NCBI RefSeq assembly: GCF_021283545.2
Contig: NZ_CP128540.1
Coordinates: 2,143,501 to 2,207,500, forward strand
Source: Pseudomonas alloputida
Lineage (GTDB): Bacteria > Pseudomonadota > Gammaproteobacteria > Pseudomonadales > Pseudomonadaceae
Length of the DNA stretch: 64,000 nucleotides
Direction: 5' to 3'
A program made the position numbers and the translations under genes. Positions 16,068 to 25,706 of the stretch are shown here, one piece after another. Under the pieces are notes generated by a model, which saw only the letters and a program-made list of their open reading frames with translations, was not told where the DNA came from and searched no databases. Every line of letters begins with the position of its first letter. Positions within the stretch are counted from its first letter, which is position 1.

Positions 16068-17467
16068 GTTCGACAGCTGACTGGCTGGACCAAGCGGTGG
16101 AAAAAGTGGCCGACGGCTTTGGCTGGCTGCGTGACCTGGTGCTTGGCGAGTTTGCCGAGGAGCGGCCACTGAGCGTGGTCATCGCCGACATGCTGCTGTC
16201 GTTGGTGCCGGGGGTGGTGATTGTGCTCAGTGCCCGTGACCTGGCTGCGGTGTGCCTGCGCCTGGGCAAGCGCTACGCGGCGGACGGCAGCCAGGCAACG
16301 CCGCAGCCGCCGGAATGGCAAGAGTGGGTGTTGCTGGTGGCCTGCCTGATGACCCTGATCGCGCCGATCATCGGCGCTGTGGTGGGGGCGGTGGGCACTC
16401 CCGTGGGCTCGATGGCAGGCGCACTGGTTGGGCAGGAAGCAGCAGCGTTCTTGCGTGGTTTGTGCTTGCTGTTGATACGTGAAAGTCAGGTCATCCTGCA
16501 GACAGTGGTTGCGTTTCTCGGCAAGTTCACCCGCGGCAGCGTGGAGTTCTGGCTGCACCAGGTCAGGTTCGCGAGCTATGAAAAGGACTTGCTGGCCTAC
16601 CTGAACCTGTTTTTGACCAAGGTTCTCGCGGCAACGGCAAAGCTTCGCAGCTACCTGGGCAACTGGCCGTTCAACCAGGCGGCCTCGCACCTGTTGGTGC
16701 GGTTGCAGGCCATGGAAGCGCAGTTCTACGCCGTGCAGGTGCATGCCTTGCGGGAAATCCCGCATGCGCTGATGCAGCTCGATGCCAGGCTGGCCAAGGT
16801 GCTGGAGCAGGCCAGCGACCTGCCCGCGCAGGTTGCGCAGGCCGGGGTGCATGCGCAAAAGCCGGAGCCCATGGCCATGAGTGCTGGGCGGGTGACCTCT
16901 GGCATCGGCATGCGCCCACGTTACCTTGAGCGGTCCGAGGGTGCGCTCGGCCCGCCCGTGCCCACGTCGCCGACAATCGCTGCGCATGGCGCCAATGTGC
17001 ACGTGTTCGATCACGCGACGGCGACCCGGGCGCAGAAGGGTATTTATGGGGAGGTGGTCAGTGATCAGTACATGCTCGGCAAAGGCCATGAAAACCTGTT
17101 GTCCGCTGCGCGTGGGCCTCGCAGCCTGGAAATGAAACCCACCGGGCGTGGGCTGGATGGCGTCTATCGTAATGCCCATCCGCCACCGCCGTTTATTATT
17201 ACCGAGACCAAGTATCGAACGGGGGGCACGTTTTCGCCGGGTAGTTTGCCGGTTACGAAGGGGAGTAAGGGGTTTCCGAGTGCCAGGCAGATGAGTGATG
17301 CGTGGATTGAACCTAGGCTTGACTTAGATCTTGGGAAAAAACAGGCGGAAGAAATTGCATTCTCCGGGTATGAGCGTTGGTTAATGATCGTGGATGAAAG
17401 TGGTGTGGTAACGAAAATAGTCAAGCTCGACGAACATGCAAAATTTGTCGGTAATGTAATTCATTAG
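16064..17467 (+). CDS. T6SS effector with membrane segments and PoNe-like PD-(D/E)xK nuclease tip
   Basis: A 467-residue protein starting at the ATG that overlaps the vgrG stop. Residues 36-67 and 87-138 are strongly hydrophobic (for example VVIADMLLSLVPGVVIVLSA and LVACLMTLIAPIIGAVVGAV), giving probable transmembrane segments. Residues 140-260 are helical. The C-terminal 145 residues carry KGIYGEVVSD (Glu330), GLDGVY (Asp365), an ITETKY strand (Glu381, Lys383) and ARQMSDAWI. This is the D...ExK core of a restriction-endonuclease fold and fits the PoNe DNase family. The pairing with PoNi-type immunity genes immediately downstream supports the call. There is no fused PAAR and no Eag-type (DUF1795) chaperone gene. 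From about 17165 onward the DNA becomes clearly AT-richer than the preceding two thirds of the gene. Confidence 0.82.
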   Translation: MSSTADWLDQAVEKVADGFGWLRDLVLGEFAEERPLSVVIADMLLSLVPGVVIVLSARDLAAVCLRLGKRYAADGSQATPQPPEWQEWVLLVACLMTLIAPIIGAVVGAVGTPVGSMAGALVGQEAAAFLRGLCLLLIRESQVILQTVVAFLGKFTRGSVEFWLHQVRFASYEKDLLAYLNLFLTKVLAATAKLRSYLGNWPFNQAASHLLVRLQAMEAQFYAVQVHALREIPHALMQLDARLAKVLEQASDLPAQVAQAGVHAQKPEPMAMSAGRVTSGIGMRPRYLERSEGALGPPVPTSPTIAAHGANVHVFDHATATRAQKGIYGEVVSDQYMLGKGHENLLSAARGPRSLEMKPTGRGLDGVYRNAHPPPPFIITETKYRTGGTFSPGSLPVTKGSKGFPSARQMSDAWIEPRLDLDLGKKQAEEIAFSGYERWLMIVDESGVVTKIVKLDEHAKFVGNVIH

Positions 17468-17476
17468 GGGTGTGTA

Positions 17477-18433
17477 ATGACAGAATTTGAACAGGTCAAA
17501 CGTGAGCCTTTTTTGCAGGAGGCAGCCTATCTTGATAGTGTTGCTTTTTGGAAGGAAAACTATGTTGAGCGCCGAGCCGAGTCTATTCTTGAAGTTGAGC
17601 GTCCCGAATATGTAAATGTTGAGATGTTGAGCTGGAGATGGTGCTTTCAGTCCATGGAGTTACTCATTGCTCTTTATTCGGGAGGTAAGCCCGTTGACTC
17701 ACTTGAGTTTTATGTAGATCACCTGTTTTCCCAATTTCAACGTCACAAGCAAGCCTATCCGGGTTTTAGCTTGAAGCTGTGGGAGCCTGATGCGTATCAA
17801 TTCACACTCTGGCTTCTATCGTTTGCAGTCATGTTCAACAAACCCGGGCGCATCACGCAAGTCGCAGGCTATTTGAGTGAAGCCCCTGATGACGGTGAAG
17901 ATATCCTGATGCGACAACTGTTTTCTCGTGTTGGGGTGACTGTCCCCGGGAGCACGTTGATTCATGAGCGCCCTTATCATGAATTGCTCAATGCTTTAAA
18001 TACTGAGAAGGATGAGCAGCAACAGGCAGTGCGTAGTTACCTGAAGCAGTGGTATCGAGGCATGCGCAACTGTTATTGGCATGATCGGCACAAAGCACGA
18101 AGCGATGCGGGTTTCTTTGGCTACTGGGCATTTGAGGCAGGATTGGTCACTGTGCTGTGGGGCGTCGACGATGCACCCTACAGAGACCTTCCTTTTTACC
18201 CGAAGGATTTGGTAGACGATGCTCGCAAGCGTCAAGTGATCAAAAGCTTCCCTGAACACCTGCAAAGCGCGCCATATTCGGATGCACTTGCCAAGTCGGG
18301 TGAAATTTGCCCGCGCACGGGTGTGTGGGTATGTGATGAATGGGCTGTAGGGCCTCAGACATTCATGCAAGGCGTAGAGATGCCGAGCGAAAATGGGCGC
18401 TCCGTGGTTTGGCGCTTGGTGAAAGGCTTATAG
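17477..18433 (+). CDS. PoNi-type immunity protein (DUF1910/DUF1911), first copy
   Basis: A 318-residue all-helical cytoplasmic protein starting 9 bases after the effector stop. The C-terminal half has the DUF1911 pattern, QWYRGMRNCYWHDRH followed by FGYWAFEAGLVTVLWG; the N-terminal half fits DUF1910. Such proteins are the cognate immunity factors of PoNe DNases. Position directly behind the toxin makes it the likely cognate antidote. The gene is visibly AT-rich, like the toxin tip and unlike the second copy, suggesting the two were exchanged together. Confidence 0.85.
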   Translation: MTEFEQVKREPFLQEAAYLDSVAFWKENYVERRAESILEVERPEYVNVEMLSWRWCFQSMELLIALYSGGKPVDSLEFYVDHLFSQFQRHKQAYPGFSLKLWEPDAYQFTLWLLSFAVMFNKPGRITQVAGYLSEAPDDGEDILMRQLFSRVGVTVPGSTLIHERPYHELLNALNTEKDEQQQAVRSYLKQWYRGMRNCYWHDRHKARSDAGFFGYWAFEAGLVTVLWGVDDAPYRDLPFYPKDLVDDARKRQVIKSFPEHLQSAPYSDALAKSGEICPRTGVWVCDEWAVGPQTFMQGVEMPSENGRSVVWRLVKGL

Positions 18434-18448
18434 CGTGCGGGAGGGCCT

Positions 18449-19411
18449 ATGGACCCGTTCGACAGCATCAAGCGCGACCCGTGGATGGTCGAGCAGCATT
18501 ACCACGCCTCGACCCGTGAAAAAGAGCAGGAGTTTGCCGACCCTGATACACAGGCATTGCTGGCCGAGTCCGCCGAGCGCAAGCATCATTACCGTGGCCT
18601 TAGTCTCGACTGGGCGCACATGGCACTGGAGCTGGCCATCCAGCGCTACTCGGGTGGCGAGCCGTTGGAACTGGTGGAGGCCTATGTTGATTACGCGTTC
18701 GCCCAGTTCACCCGGCATTTTTCAGCGTACCCGACAACCTGCGAGCAACTGCGCCCCTGGGTGGCGGACGAATACCGGGTTGCTTTGTGGCTGCTGTCGT
18801 TGGCCGTGCTGTGCGGTTACCCCGATCGTGTCGACCAGGTGCTGGGCTGGCTGAACCAGGACGACGAGCGCAGCCCCGACCTGCTGCTGCATCGCCTGTT
18901 CCTGCGGCTGGGCAAGGCATACCCGGGGACCTCGCTGCTTCACCCCGAGACCTACGCCGCCTTGCTGGAGAGCCTCGACCTGCGTGGCCAAGCGCAGCAT
19001 GAAGCGCTCTTGCGCTATCTCGAACAGTGGTATGCCAAGGCGCATGGCTGCTATTGGCACGATCGCCATGCCCGGGCACGGGGTGACCACTTGGGCTACT
19101 GGGCACTCGAAGCGGCGCTGGTAGCGTTTTTATGGTCTGTGCCAGGGGATGCTCTGGAGAGCGCCCCACATTTTTTTCCAAAGGCACTCATCGCAAGGGC
19201 GCATTACCGACGACTGGGCAAACAGTTCCGCGACCCGGAAACCGCCAGGCGCGAGGACGCTCCTGGCTGGCCTTCTGGCACCCCTTGCCCATGGCCCGGT
19301 CATTACACCTGCGTCGAGCGCAGTGTGGGTGAACAGGTGTTCATGCACCAGACACCCTTCCCCAAGATCGATGGCCAGGTGGTTCACTGGCGGCTGTCGA
19401 GGACATTCTGA
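18449..19411 (+). CDS. PoNi-type immunity protein (DUF1910/DUF1911), second copy
   Basis: A 320-residue paralogue of the preceding gene, starting 15 bases later behind GGGAGGGCCT. The shared pattern is QWYAKAHGCYWHDRH, then LGYWALEAALVAFLWS, and both end in a similar block (W..GEQVFMHQ here, VGPQTFMQG there). The DNA is GC-rich like the backbone. No nuclease gene accompanies it, so it looks like an orphan immunity gene retained from an earlier toxin tip, or a broadening of protection. This is inference; specificity cannot be read from sequence. Confidence 0.85.
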   Translation: MDPFDSIKRDPWMVEQHYHASTREKEQEFADPDTQALLAESAERKHHYRGLSLDWAHMALELAIQRYSGGEPLELVEAYVDYAFAQFTRHFSAYPTTCEQLRPWVADEYRVALWLLSLAVLCGYPDRVDQVLGWLNQDDERSPDLLLHRLFLRLGKAYPGTSLLHPETYAALLESLDLRGQAQHEALLRYLEQWYAKAHGCYWHDRHARARGDHLGYWALEAALVAFLWSVPGDALESAPHFFPKALIARAHYRRLGKQFRDPETARREDAPGWPSGTPCPWPGHYTCVERSVGEQVFMHQTPFPKIDGQVVHWRLSRTF

Positions 19412-19465
19412 TTGGCGCTGCCGGCATGAGTGCGTGGCGCTTTACATGATTCAGGAGTGGCGACA

Positions 19466-19723
19466 ATGCCTGCCATCGTTCTGCTTGGTCACCCTCACCA
19501 TTGCCCATTGTGCGGCCCCACCAGCGTCAGCAGCGGCTCCAGCCTGTTCTTCGTCAACGGCAGGGCGGCCGCCAGGGTTGGCGACAGGCTCGGCTGTGGG
19601 GCGGCGATCACCAGCGGCTCGGCGCTGATGATGGATGAAGGACAGCCGCTTGCTAGGGTAGGCGATGCTACCAGTCATGGCGGCGTCCTGGAAAATGGCG
19701 ATAACAGTTGGTTGCTCGATTAA
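19466..19723 (+). CDS. PAAR-domain spike-tip protein
   Basis: An 85-residue stand-alone PAAR protein starting at MPAIVLLG behind AGGAGTGGCGACA; an upstream extension to 19430 lacks a ribosome-binding site. It has the PAAR repeat signatures (GRAAARVGDRLGCGAAITSG and LARVGDATSHGG) with His and Cys residues for the zinc site (HPHHCPLCG, GCG, SHGG). It would sharpen the VgrG spike. It lies at the far end of the island, after both immunity genes, and is physically separate from the effector. Confidence 0.9.
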   Translation: MPAIVLLGHPHHCPLCGPTSVSSGSSLFFVNGRAAARVGDRLGCGAAITSGSALMMDEGQPLARVGDATSHGGVLENGDNSWLLD

Positions 19724-19728
19724 GCGAA

Positions 19729-19750
19729 GTGGGAGCGGTTCAGCCCCCAC
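19729..19750. terminator. small hairpin between convergent PAAR and coiled-coil genes
   Basis: GTGGG at 19729-19733 pairs with CCCAC at 19746-19750, in a convergent gap. The stem is short and lacks a good T-tract, so it is only a weak terminator candidate. Confidence 0.35.
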
Positions 19751-19765
19751 AGGGAATGGGCAAGA

Positions 19766-19933
19766 TCAGAGGCTGACGGTCTTGCCATCGGTGCGCGCTT
19801 GCGCCAACAGCAGGTTCAACTGGGCGACCTGCTGACGCAGCTGGTCACGTTCGTCTTTAAGTTTACGCAGCTCATCACGGCGCACGGAGACATAGAGGGT
19901 CTGGGGTGGGGTTGCTGGCATCAATGTACCCAT
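19766..19933 (-). CDS. small coiled-coil protein, unknown function
   Basis: A 55-residue protein from the ATG at 19933, preceded by GAGGTGTGCTC; a longer frame to 19969 has no ribosome site. After a short N-terminus (MGTLMPATPPQTLYVSV), residues 18-46 form a heptad-rich helix (DELRKLKDERDQLRQQVAQL), a leucine-zipper-like coiled coil. It is divergent from gnd. I do not recognise a named family; a small dimerising adaptor or DNA-associated zipper protein would fit. Confidence 0.65.
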   Translation of the reverse strand: MGTLMPATPPQTLYVSVRRDELRKLKDERDQLRQQVAQLNLLLAQARTDGKTVSL

Positions 19934-20135
19934 GAGCACACCTCGCGGTTTTGGCTGGTGACAAGTCAAAGCGTAGACGCTTCACGCGGGGCGCATTCTG
20001 AATTCTTTCACCGGGCTTGGGAACTTTTTTGTTTATTGTGGTCTTGCCGTTCGTCGCTGAACCCTCGGGCGGCATGCTGGACTAATCTGAAAAGCTGGAC
20101 TGTCGTCATCCATTTCGAAAAGGGAGCATTGGCTC

Positions 20136-21115
20136 ATGCAACTGGGAATCATCGGGCTGGGCCGTATGGGCGGCAATATCGCAAGGCGCCTGATGCGCGC
20201 CGGTCACCGCACCGTGGTGCACGACCGCAACCGTGATGCCATCACCGGCCTGGAGGGCGAAGGCGCCCAGGGTGCGCATGACCTCGGTGCACTGGTACAA
20301 AAGCTGAAAGCGCCGCGCGCGGTATGGGTGATGCTGCCGGCTGGTGACGCCACCGAGCAGACCATCGCCCAGCTGGCCGAAATGCTGGAGCCGGGCGATG
20401 CGATCATCGACGGCGGCAACACCTTCTACAAGGACGACATGCGCCGCGCTGCAGAACTGGCCAAGCGCGGCCTGCATTATCTGGACGTCGGGACTTCCGG
20501 CGGCGTGTGGGGCCTGGACCGCGGCTACTGCATGATGATCGGCGGCGAAAAGGACGTGTTCGAGCGCCTGGAACCGCTGTTCAAGGCGCTGGCGCCGGGC
20601 GTGGGCGACATCCCGCGTACCCATGGCCGCAGCGGCGAGCACCAGCGTGCCGAGCACGGCTACATCCATGCCGGTCCACCGGGCGCCGGGCACTACGTGA
20701 AAATGGTGCATAACGGCATCGAGTACGGCCTGATGCAGGCCTATGCCGAAGGCTTCGACCTGCTGCGCAGCAAAGGCGGCAACGAGTTGCCCGAAGACCA
20801 GCGCTTCGACCTGAACGTAGCCGAAATTGCCGAAGTGTGGCGACGCGGCAGCGTGGTGACCTCGTGGCTGCTCGACCTTACCGCCGATGCGCTGGTGGCC
20901 GACCCTCAGCTGTCGCAATTCAGTGGCTCGGTGTCCGACAGTGGCGAAGGCCGCTGGACCATCGACGCCGCCGTCGAGCAGGCGGTGCCGGTGCCGGTGT
21001 TGTCCAGCGCACTGTTCGCGCGCTTCCGTTCGCGCCAGCAACAGGGCACCTACGGTGACAAGATCCTCTCGGCCATGCGCCTGGGCTTCGGTGGCCACGT
21101 CGAGAAGAAAGGCGA

Positions 21116-21119
<4 letters not shown>
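20136..21119 (+). CDS. gnd: 6-phosphogluconate dehydrogenase, decarboxylating (short, NAD-type)
   Basis: A 327-residue short-form 6PGDH converting 6-phosphogluconate to ribulose 5-phosphate with CO2 release. The Rossmann motif [13 protein letters not shown] is followed by TVVHDRN, where an Asp ends the second strand; this favours NAD over NADP. Substrate and catalytic motifs are seen ([11 protein letters not shown], and [14 protein letters not shown] with the catalytic Lys). The start follows AAGGGAGCATTGGCTC. Its stop overlaps the zwf start by 4 bases, so the two enzymes are translationally coupled. Confidence 0.94.
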
Positions 21120-22621
<1,502 letters not shown>

Positions 22622-22632
22622 GAGGTTTGCAA

Positions 22633-22666
22633 GCCTGTGCCGGCCCTTTCGCGGGCAAGCACAGGC
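22633..22666. repeat. inverted repeat between zwf and GH15 gene
   Basis: GCCTGTGC (22633-22640) pairs with GCACAGGC (22659-22666), and the loop contains CTTTCGCGGGCAA, which resembles a degenerate REP. It could act as a processing or attenuation element between zwf and the downstream gene. Confidence 0.6.
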
Positions 22667-22686
22667 AACCACACAAAGGAGACTCG

Positions 22687-24483
22687 ATGCCTGCCCAAAT
22701 CGAAGACTACGCCCTGCTGGGCAATTGCCGCAGTGCGGCGCTGGTCAGCCGCGATGGCGCGCTGGACTGGCTGTGCCTGCCACGCTTCGACGCCCCCGCG
22801 GTGTTCGCGGCCCTGCTGGGCAACGAAGAAAATGGCCGCTGGCGCCTGGCCCCTTGCGACCCGGTAACGCACAGCAGCCGCCAATACCTGGGCGACACCC
22901 TGGTGCTGGAAACCACTTGGGTCACCGCCAGCGGTCGTGCCCGGGTGCTCGACTTCATGCCCCTGGGCGAAGTCAATTCGGTGGTGCGCATCGTCGAAGG
23001 CTTGTCTGGCGAAACCCATTTCGAAATGGACCTGGTCATGCGCTTCGACTACGGCCGCAGCGTGCCCTGGGTGGAACGGCTCGACCCACTGACCCTCAGT
23101 GCCGTCGCCGGCCCTGACCGGTTGATCCTGTGCAGCACCGTGCCCCCGCAAGCCCGCGACCACCATACCGGCTGCCGCTTTCGCGTCAGCACGGGCCAGC
23201 GCCAGGTCTTCAGCCTGCGTCACCAGCCCTCGCACTTGCCGGTGCAGCCTGACTGCAACATCGACCAAGCCCTGGCAAACACTTGCGAGCAATGGCAGGC
23301 CTTCGCCGACCGCTGCCCGCAGGTAGGACCGTATACCGCCCTGGTGCGCCGCTCGCTGCTCACCCTCAAGGCCATGACCTACGCTCCCACCGGCGGTATT
23401 GTCGCTGCCGTCACCACGTCGCTGCCCGAGCGTGTGGGCGGCGAGCGCAACTGGGACTACCGCTTCTGCTGGCTGCGCGACGCGACCATGACCCTGCTGG
23501 CCTTCATGAACCTTGGCTACTTCGACGAGGCCCAGGCCTGGCGCGAGTGGCTGCTGCGCTCGGTGGCCGGTAACCCTGAGCAGATGCAGATCATGTATGG
23601 CCTGGCTGGCGAGCGTGACCTGCAGGAGTACACCTTGCCGTGGCTGGCCGGTTATGAGCATTCTCAGCCTGTGCGGGTGGGTAACGCCGCCTCGGCGCAG
23701 AGGCAACTGGACATCTATGGCGAACTGGCCGATGCGATGACCCAGGCGATCAAGGGCGGGTTGCCCCGCCACCCGCGCAGCGCCGCCATTTCGCGCTTGA
23801 TATTGCCTTATGTCGAACGTATCTGGCGCGAGCCGGACGAAGGCATCTGGGAAGTGCGTGGCGGCCGGCAGCAGTTCGTGCACTCCAAGGTGATGGCCTG
23901 GGTCGCCTTCGACCGCGCCGCAGGGCTGGCCGACACCACGGAAGAAGGCCGCGAGCGTGGGCAGCATTATCGCCAGGTGGCTGACGAGATTCACCGCGAC
24001 GTGTGCGAGCACGGCCTCGACCCCAGCGGCCGGTTCTTCGTCCATGCCTATGGTTCTACCGAAATGGACGCCAGCCTGTTGCAGATCGCCCTGACCGGCT
24101 TCCTGCCGGCGGATGACCCACGCTTCATGCGCACCCTCGAACAGATCGAACAGCGTCTGATGAAGAACGGCCTGCTGCTGCGCTATGACAGTGACAGCTG
24201 CAGCGACGGCCTGACGCCGGGAGAGGGCACCTTCCTGGTGTGTTCGTTCTGGCTGGCTGACGTTTATGTGTTACTGGGGCGCCAGGCCAAAGCCGAAGCG
24301 CTGTACCAACACCTGACCGGCCTGTGCAACGACCTCGGCCTGCTGGCCGAACAGTACGACCCGGCCGGCCAGCGCATGCTCGGCAACTTCCCCCAGGCCT
24401 TCAGCCAGATAGGCATCATCAACACCGCGCTGAATCTGCACCGCGCACAGTGCCCGGCGCGCGACCGGGCGCGTTGTGGGTAG
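22687..24483 (+). CDS. glycoside hydrolase family 15 protein (glucoamylase/trehalase-like)
   Basis: A 598-residue protein from the ATG at 22687 behind AAAGGAGACTCG. The N-terminal beta domain (IEDYALLGNCRSAALVSRDG, LDWLCLPRFDAP) is followed by an (alpha/alpha)6 barrel with the GH15 signatures ERNWDYRFCWLRDATMTL and the C-terminal catalytic GEGTFLVCSFWLADV. The family includes glucoamylases, glucodextranases and trehalases. Location 65 bases behind gnd-zwf and close to the trehalose/glycogen operon suggests release of glucose from trehalose or glucan feeding the oxidative pentose route; that is inference. There is no signal peptide, so it is likely cytoplasmic. Confidence 0.9.
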   Translation: MPAQIEDYALLGNCRSAALVSRDGALDWLCLPRFDAPAVFAALLGNEENGRWRLAPCDPVTHSSRQYLGDTLVLETTWVTASGRARVLDFMPLGEVNSVVRIVEGLSGETHFEMDLVMRFDYGRSVPWVERLDPLTLSAVAGPDRLILCSTVPPQARDHHTGCRFRVSTGQRQVFSLRHQPSHLPVQPDCNIDQALANTCEQWQAFADRCPQVGPYTALVRRSLLTLKAMTYAPTGGIVAAVTTSLPERVGGERNWDYRFCWLRDATMTLLAFMNLGYFDEAQAWREWLLRSVAGNPEQMQIMYGLAGERDLQEYTLPWLAGYEHSQPVRVGNAASAQRQLDIYGELADAMTQAIKGGLPRHPRSAAISRLILPYVERIWREPDEGIWEVRGGRQQFVHSKVMAWVAFDRAAGLADTTEEGRERGQHYRQVADEIHRDVCEHGLDPSGRFFVHAYGSTEMDASLLQIALTGFLPADDPRFMRTLEQIEQRLMKNGLLLRYDSDSCSDGLTPGEGTFLVCSFWLADVYVLLGRQAKAEALYQHLTGLCNDLGLLAEQYDPAGQRMLGNFPQAFSQIGIINTALNLHRAQCPARDRARCG

Positions 24484-24549
24484 CGAATGAGTAGGGCGAC
24501 TGCCTTGACCGGAGTAGACTAGGCCAAACCCTTTCGGCACGGAGCATAC

Positions 24550-24906
24550 ATGGGCATTCGCGGTACTGACCGGCAGATCGACAACATCGAGTTCAATGTC
24601 AGCGACATCTCACGGAGCAAGGCCTTCTATGGCAGTGTATTCGGCTGGGCGTTCACCGACTACGGGCCGACCTACACCGAGTTCAGCGATGGCCGGTTGA
24701 CGGGTGGCTTCACCACGGGTGAGCCGGTGCGCCCGGGCGGGCCGCTGGTCATCCTGTACGCTGACGACCTGGAGGCCACGCAGCAGCGGATCGAAGCTGC
24801 CGGGGCGAAAATCAGCCGGGCGACCTTTGCCTTCCCCGGCGGGCGGCGCTTTCATTTCATCGACCCTGACGGTTATGAGCTGGCGGTGTGGACGGCCCAA
24901 GCCTGA
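24550..24906 (+). CDS. VOC family (glyoxalase/bleomycin-resistance fold) protein
   Basis: A 118-residue single VOC domain: DNIEFNVSDISRSKAFYGSV and FGWAFTDYGP at the N-terminus and FPGGRRFHFIDPDGYELAVW at the C-terminus, with His/Glu positions of the beta-alpha-beta-beta-beta metal fold. The ATG follows ACGGAGCATAC. Its stop overlaps the start of the TetR gene, suggesting co-expression. Substrate unknown. Confidence 0.88.
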   Translation: MGIRGTDRQIDNIEFNVSDISRSKAFYGSVFGWAFTDYGPTYTEFSDGRLTGGFTTGEPVRPGGPLVILYADDLEATQQRIEAAGAKISRATFAFPGGRRFHFIDPDGYELAVWTAQA

Positions 24907-25526
24907 TGGCCAATCACAAGATCGAAATCCGCCGACGCAATATCGAAAAAATCCTGCAAGCGGCGGAAAAGGTGTTTGCCGAGAAGGGCTACGGCGCCAC
25001 CTCCATGGGCGATATCGCCGAGCAGGCTGAGCTGCCACGCTCCAACCTGCATTATTACTTCAGCACCAAGGACGAGCTGTTCCGCGCGGTGCTGCAGGAC
25101 CTGCTGGATGTGTGGAAGCAGGACGCCCTGTGCTTCGAGAACTTCGACGACCCGCGTGTGGTGCTGACCAGCTACATCCGGGCGAAGATGGGCCATTCGC
25201 GCTCGCGGCCGCTGGGCTCGAAGATCTGGGCCGAAGAGATGCTGCACGGGGCGCCGGTGCTGGGGGTTAACCTCGACGAAAGCCTGGTGCCCTGGGCGAA
25301 GATGAAAGAAGCCAAGATCCGCTGCTGGGTGGAAGAGGGGCGTATTCTGCCGGTAGAGCCTTCGGCGTTGCTGTATATGATCTGGGCGTCTACCCAGCAC
25401 TATGCTGACTTTGGTTACCAGGTTCAGTTGCTCAACGGCGGCGAGGTGCTGTCTGACATGGCCTTCGAGAATGCGGTGCAGACGGTGACCAGCGTGATCT
25501 TGCGGGGGATCGGGCTGGAGCCGTGA
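24906..25526 (+). CDS. TetR family regulator, RutR-like
   Basis: A 206-residue one-component regulator. The N-terminal helix-turn-helix is clear (ATSMGDIAEQAELPRSNLHY, YFSTKDELFRAVL), and the long C-terminal ligand domain (KIWAEEMLHGAPVL, LLYMIWASTQHYADFGYQ) resembles RutR, the uracil/thymine sensor. The ATG overlaps the VOC gene stop; a GTG 18 bases upstream is possible. Convergent with preA and beside the whole pyrimidine-degradation locus, it is the likely regulator of that locus. Confidence 0.88.
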   Translation: MANHKIEIRRRNIEKILQAAEKVFAEKGYGATSMGDIAEQAELPRSNLHYYFSTKDELFRAVLQDLLDVWKQDALCFENFDDPRVVLTSYIRAKMGHSRSRPLGSKIWAEEMLHGAPVLGVNLDESLVPWAKMKEAKIRCWVEEGRILPVEPSALLYMIWASTQHYADFGYQVQLLNGGEVLSDMAFENAVQTVTSVILRGIGLEP

Positions 25527-25556
25527 TCCGGCATTCCAGGTGGACGTGGTCTTTTT

Positions 25557-25671
25557 GTGGGAGCGGCCTTGTGTCGCGATCGGGCCGCGAAGCGGCCCCT
25601 CGATGTCTGTATCGCGGCAAAGACTGCTGGGGCCGCTGTGCGGCCCGATCGCGACACAAGGCCGCTCCCAC
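25557..25671. repeat. perfect 32-bp inverted repeat, second REP family
   Basis: The arms 25557-25588 and 25640-25671 are exact reverse complements (each starts GTGGGAGCGGCCTTGTGTCG on its own strand). A smaller hairpin (GGGCCGC...GCGGCCC) follows the left arm. It lies between the convergent TetR gene and preA and would act as a bidirectional transcription barrier. It belongs to a different REP family from the CGCGGGTAAACCCGC elements. Confidence 0.88.
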
Positions 25672-25706
25672 AGGGGCCGCGTCAGCTGTTCAGGCGGTGA
25701 CCCGCT

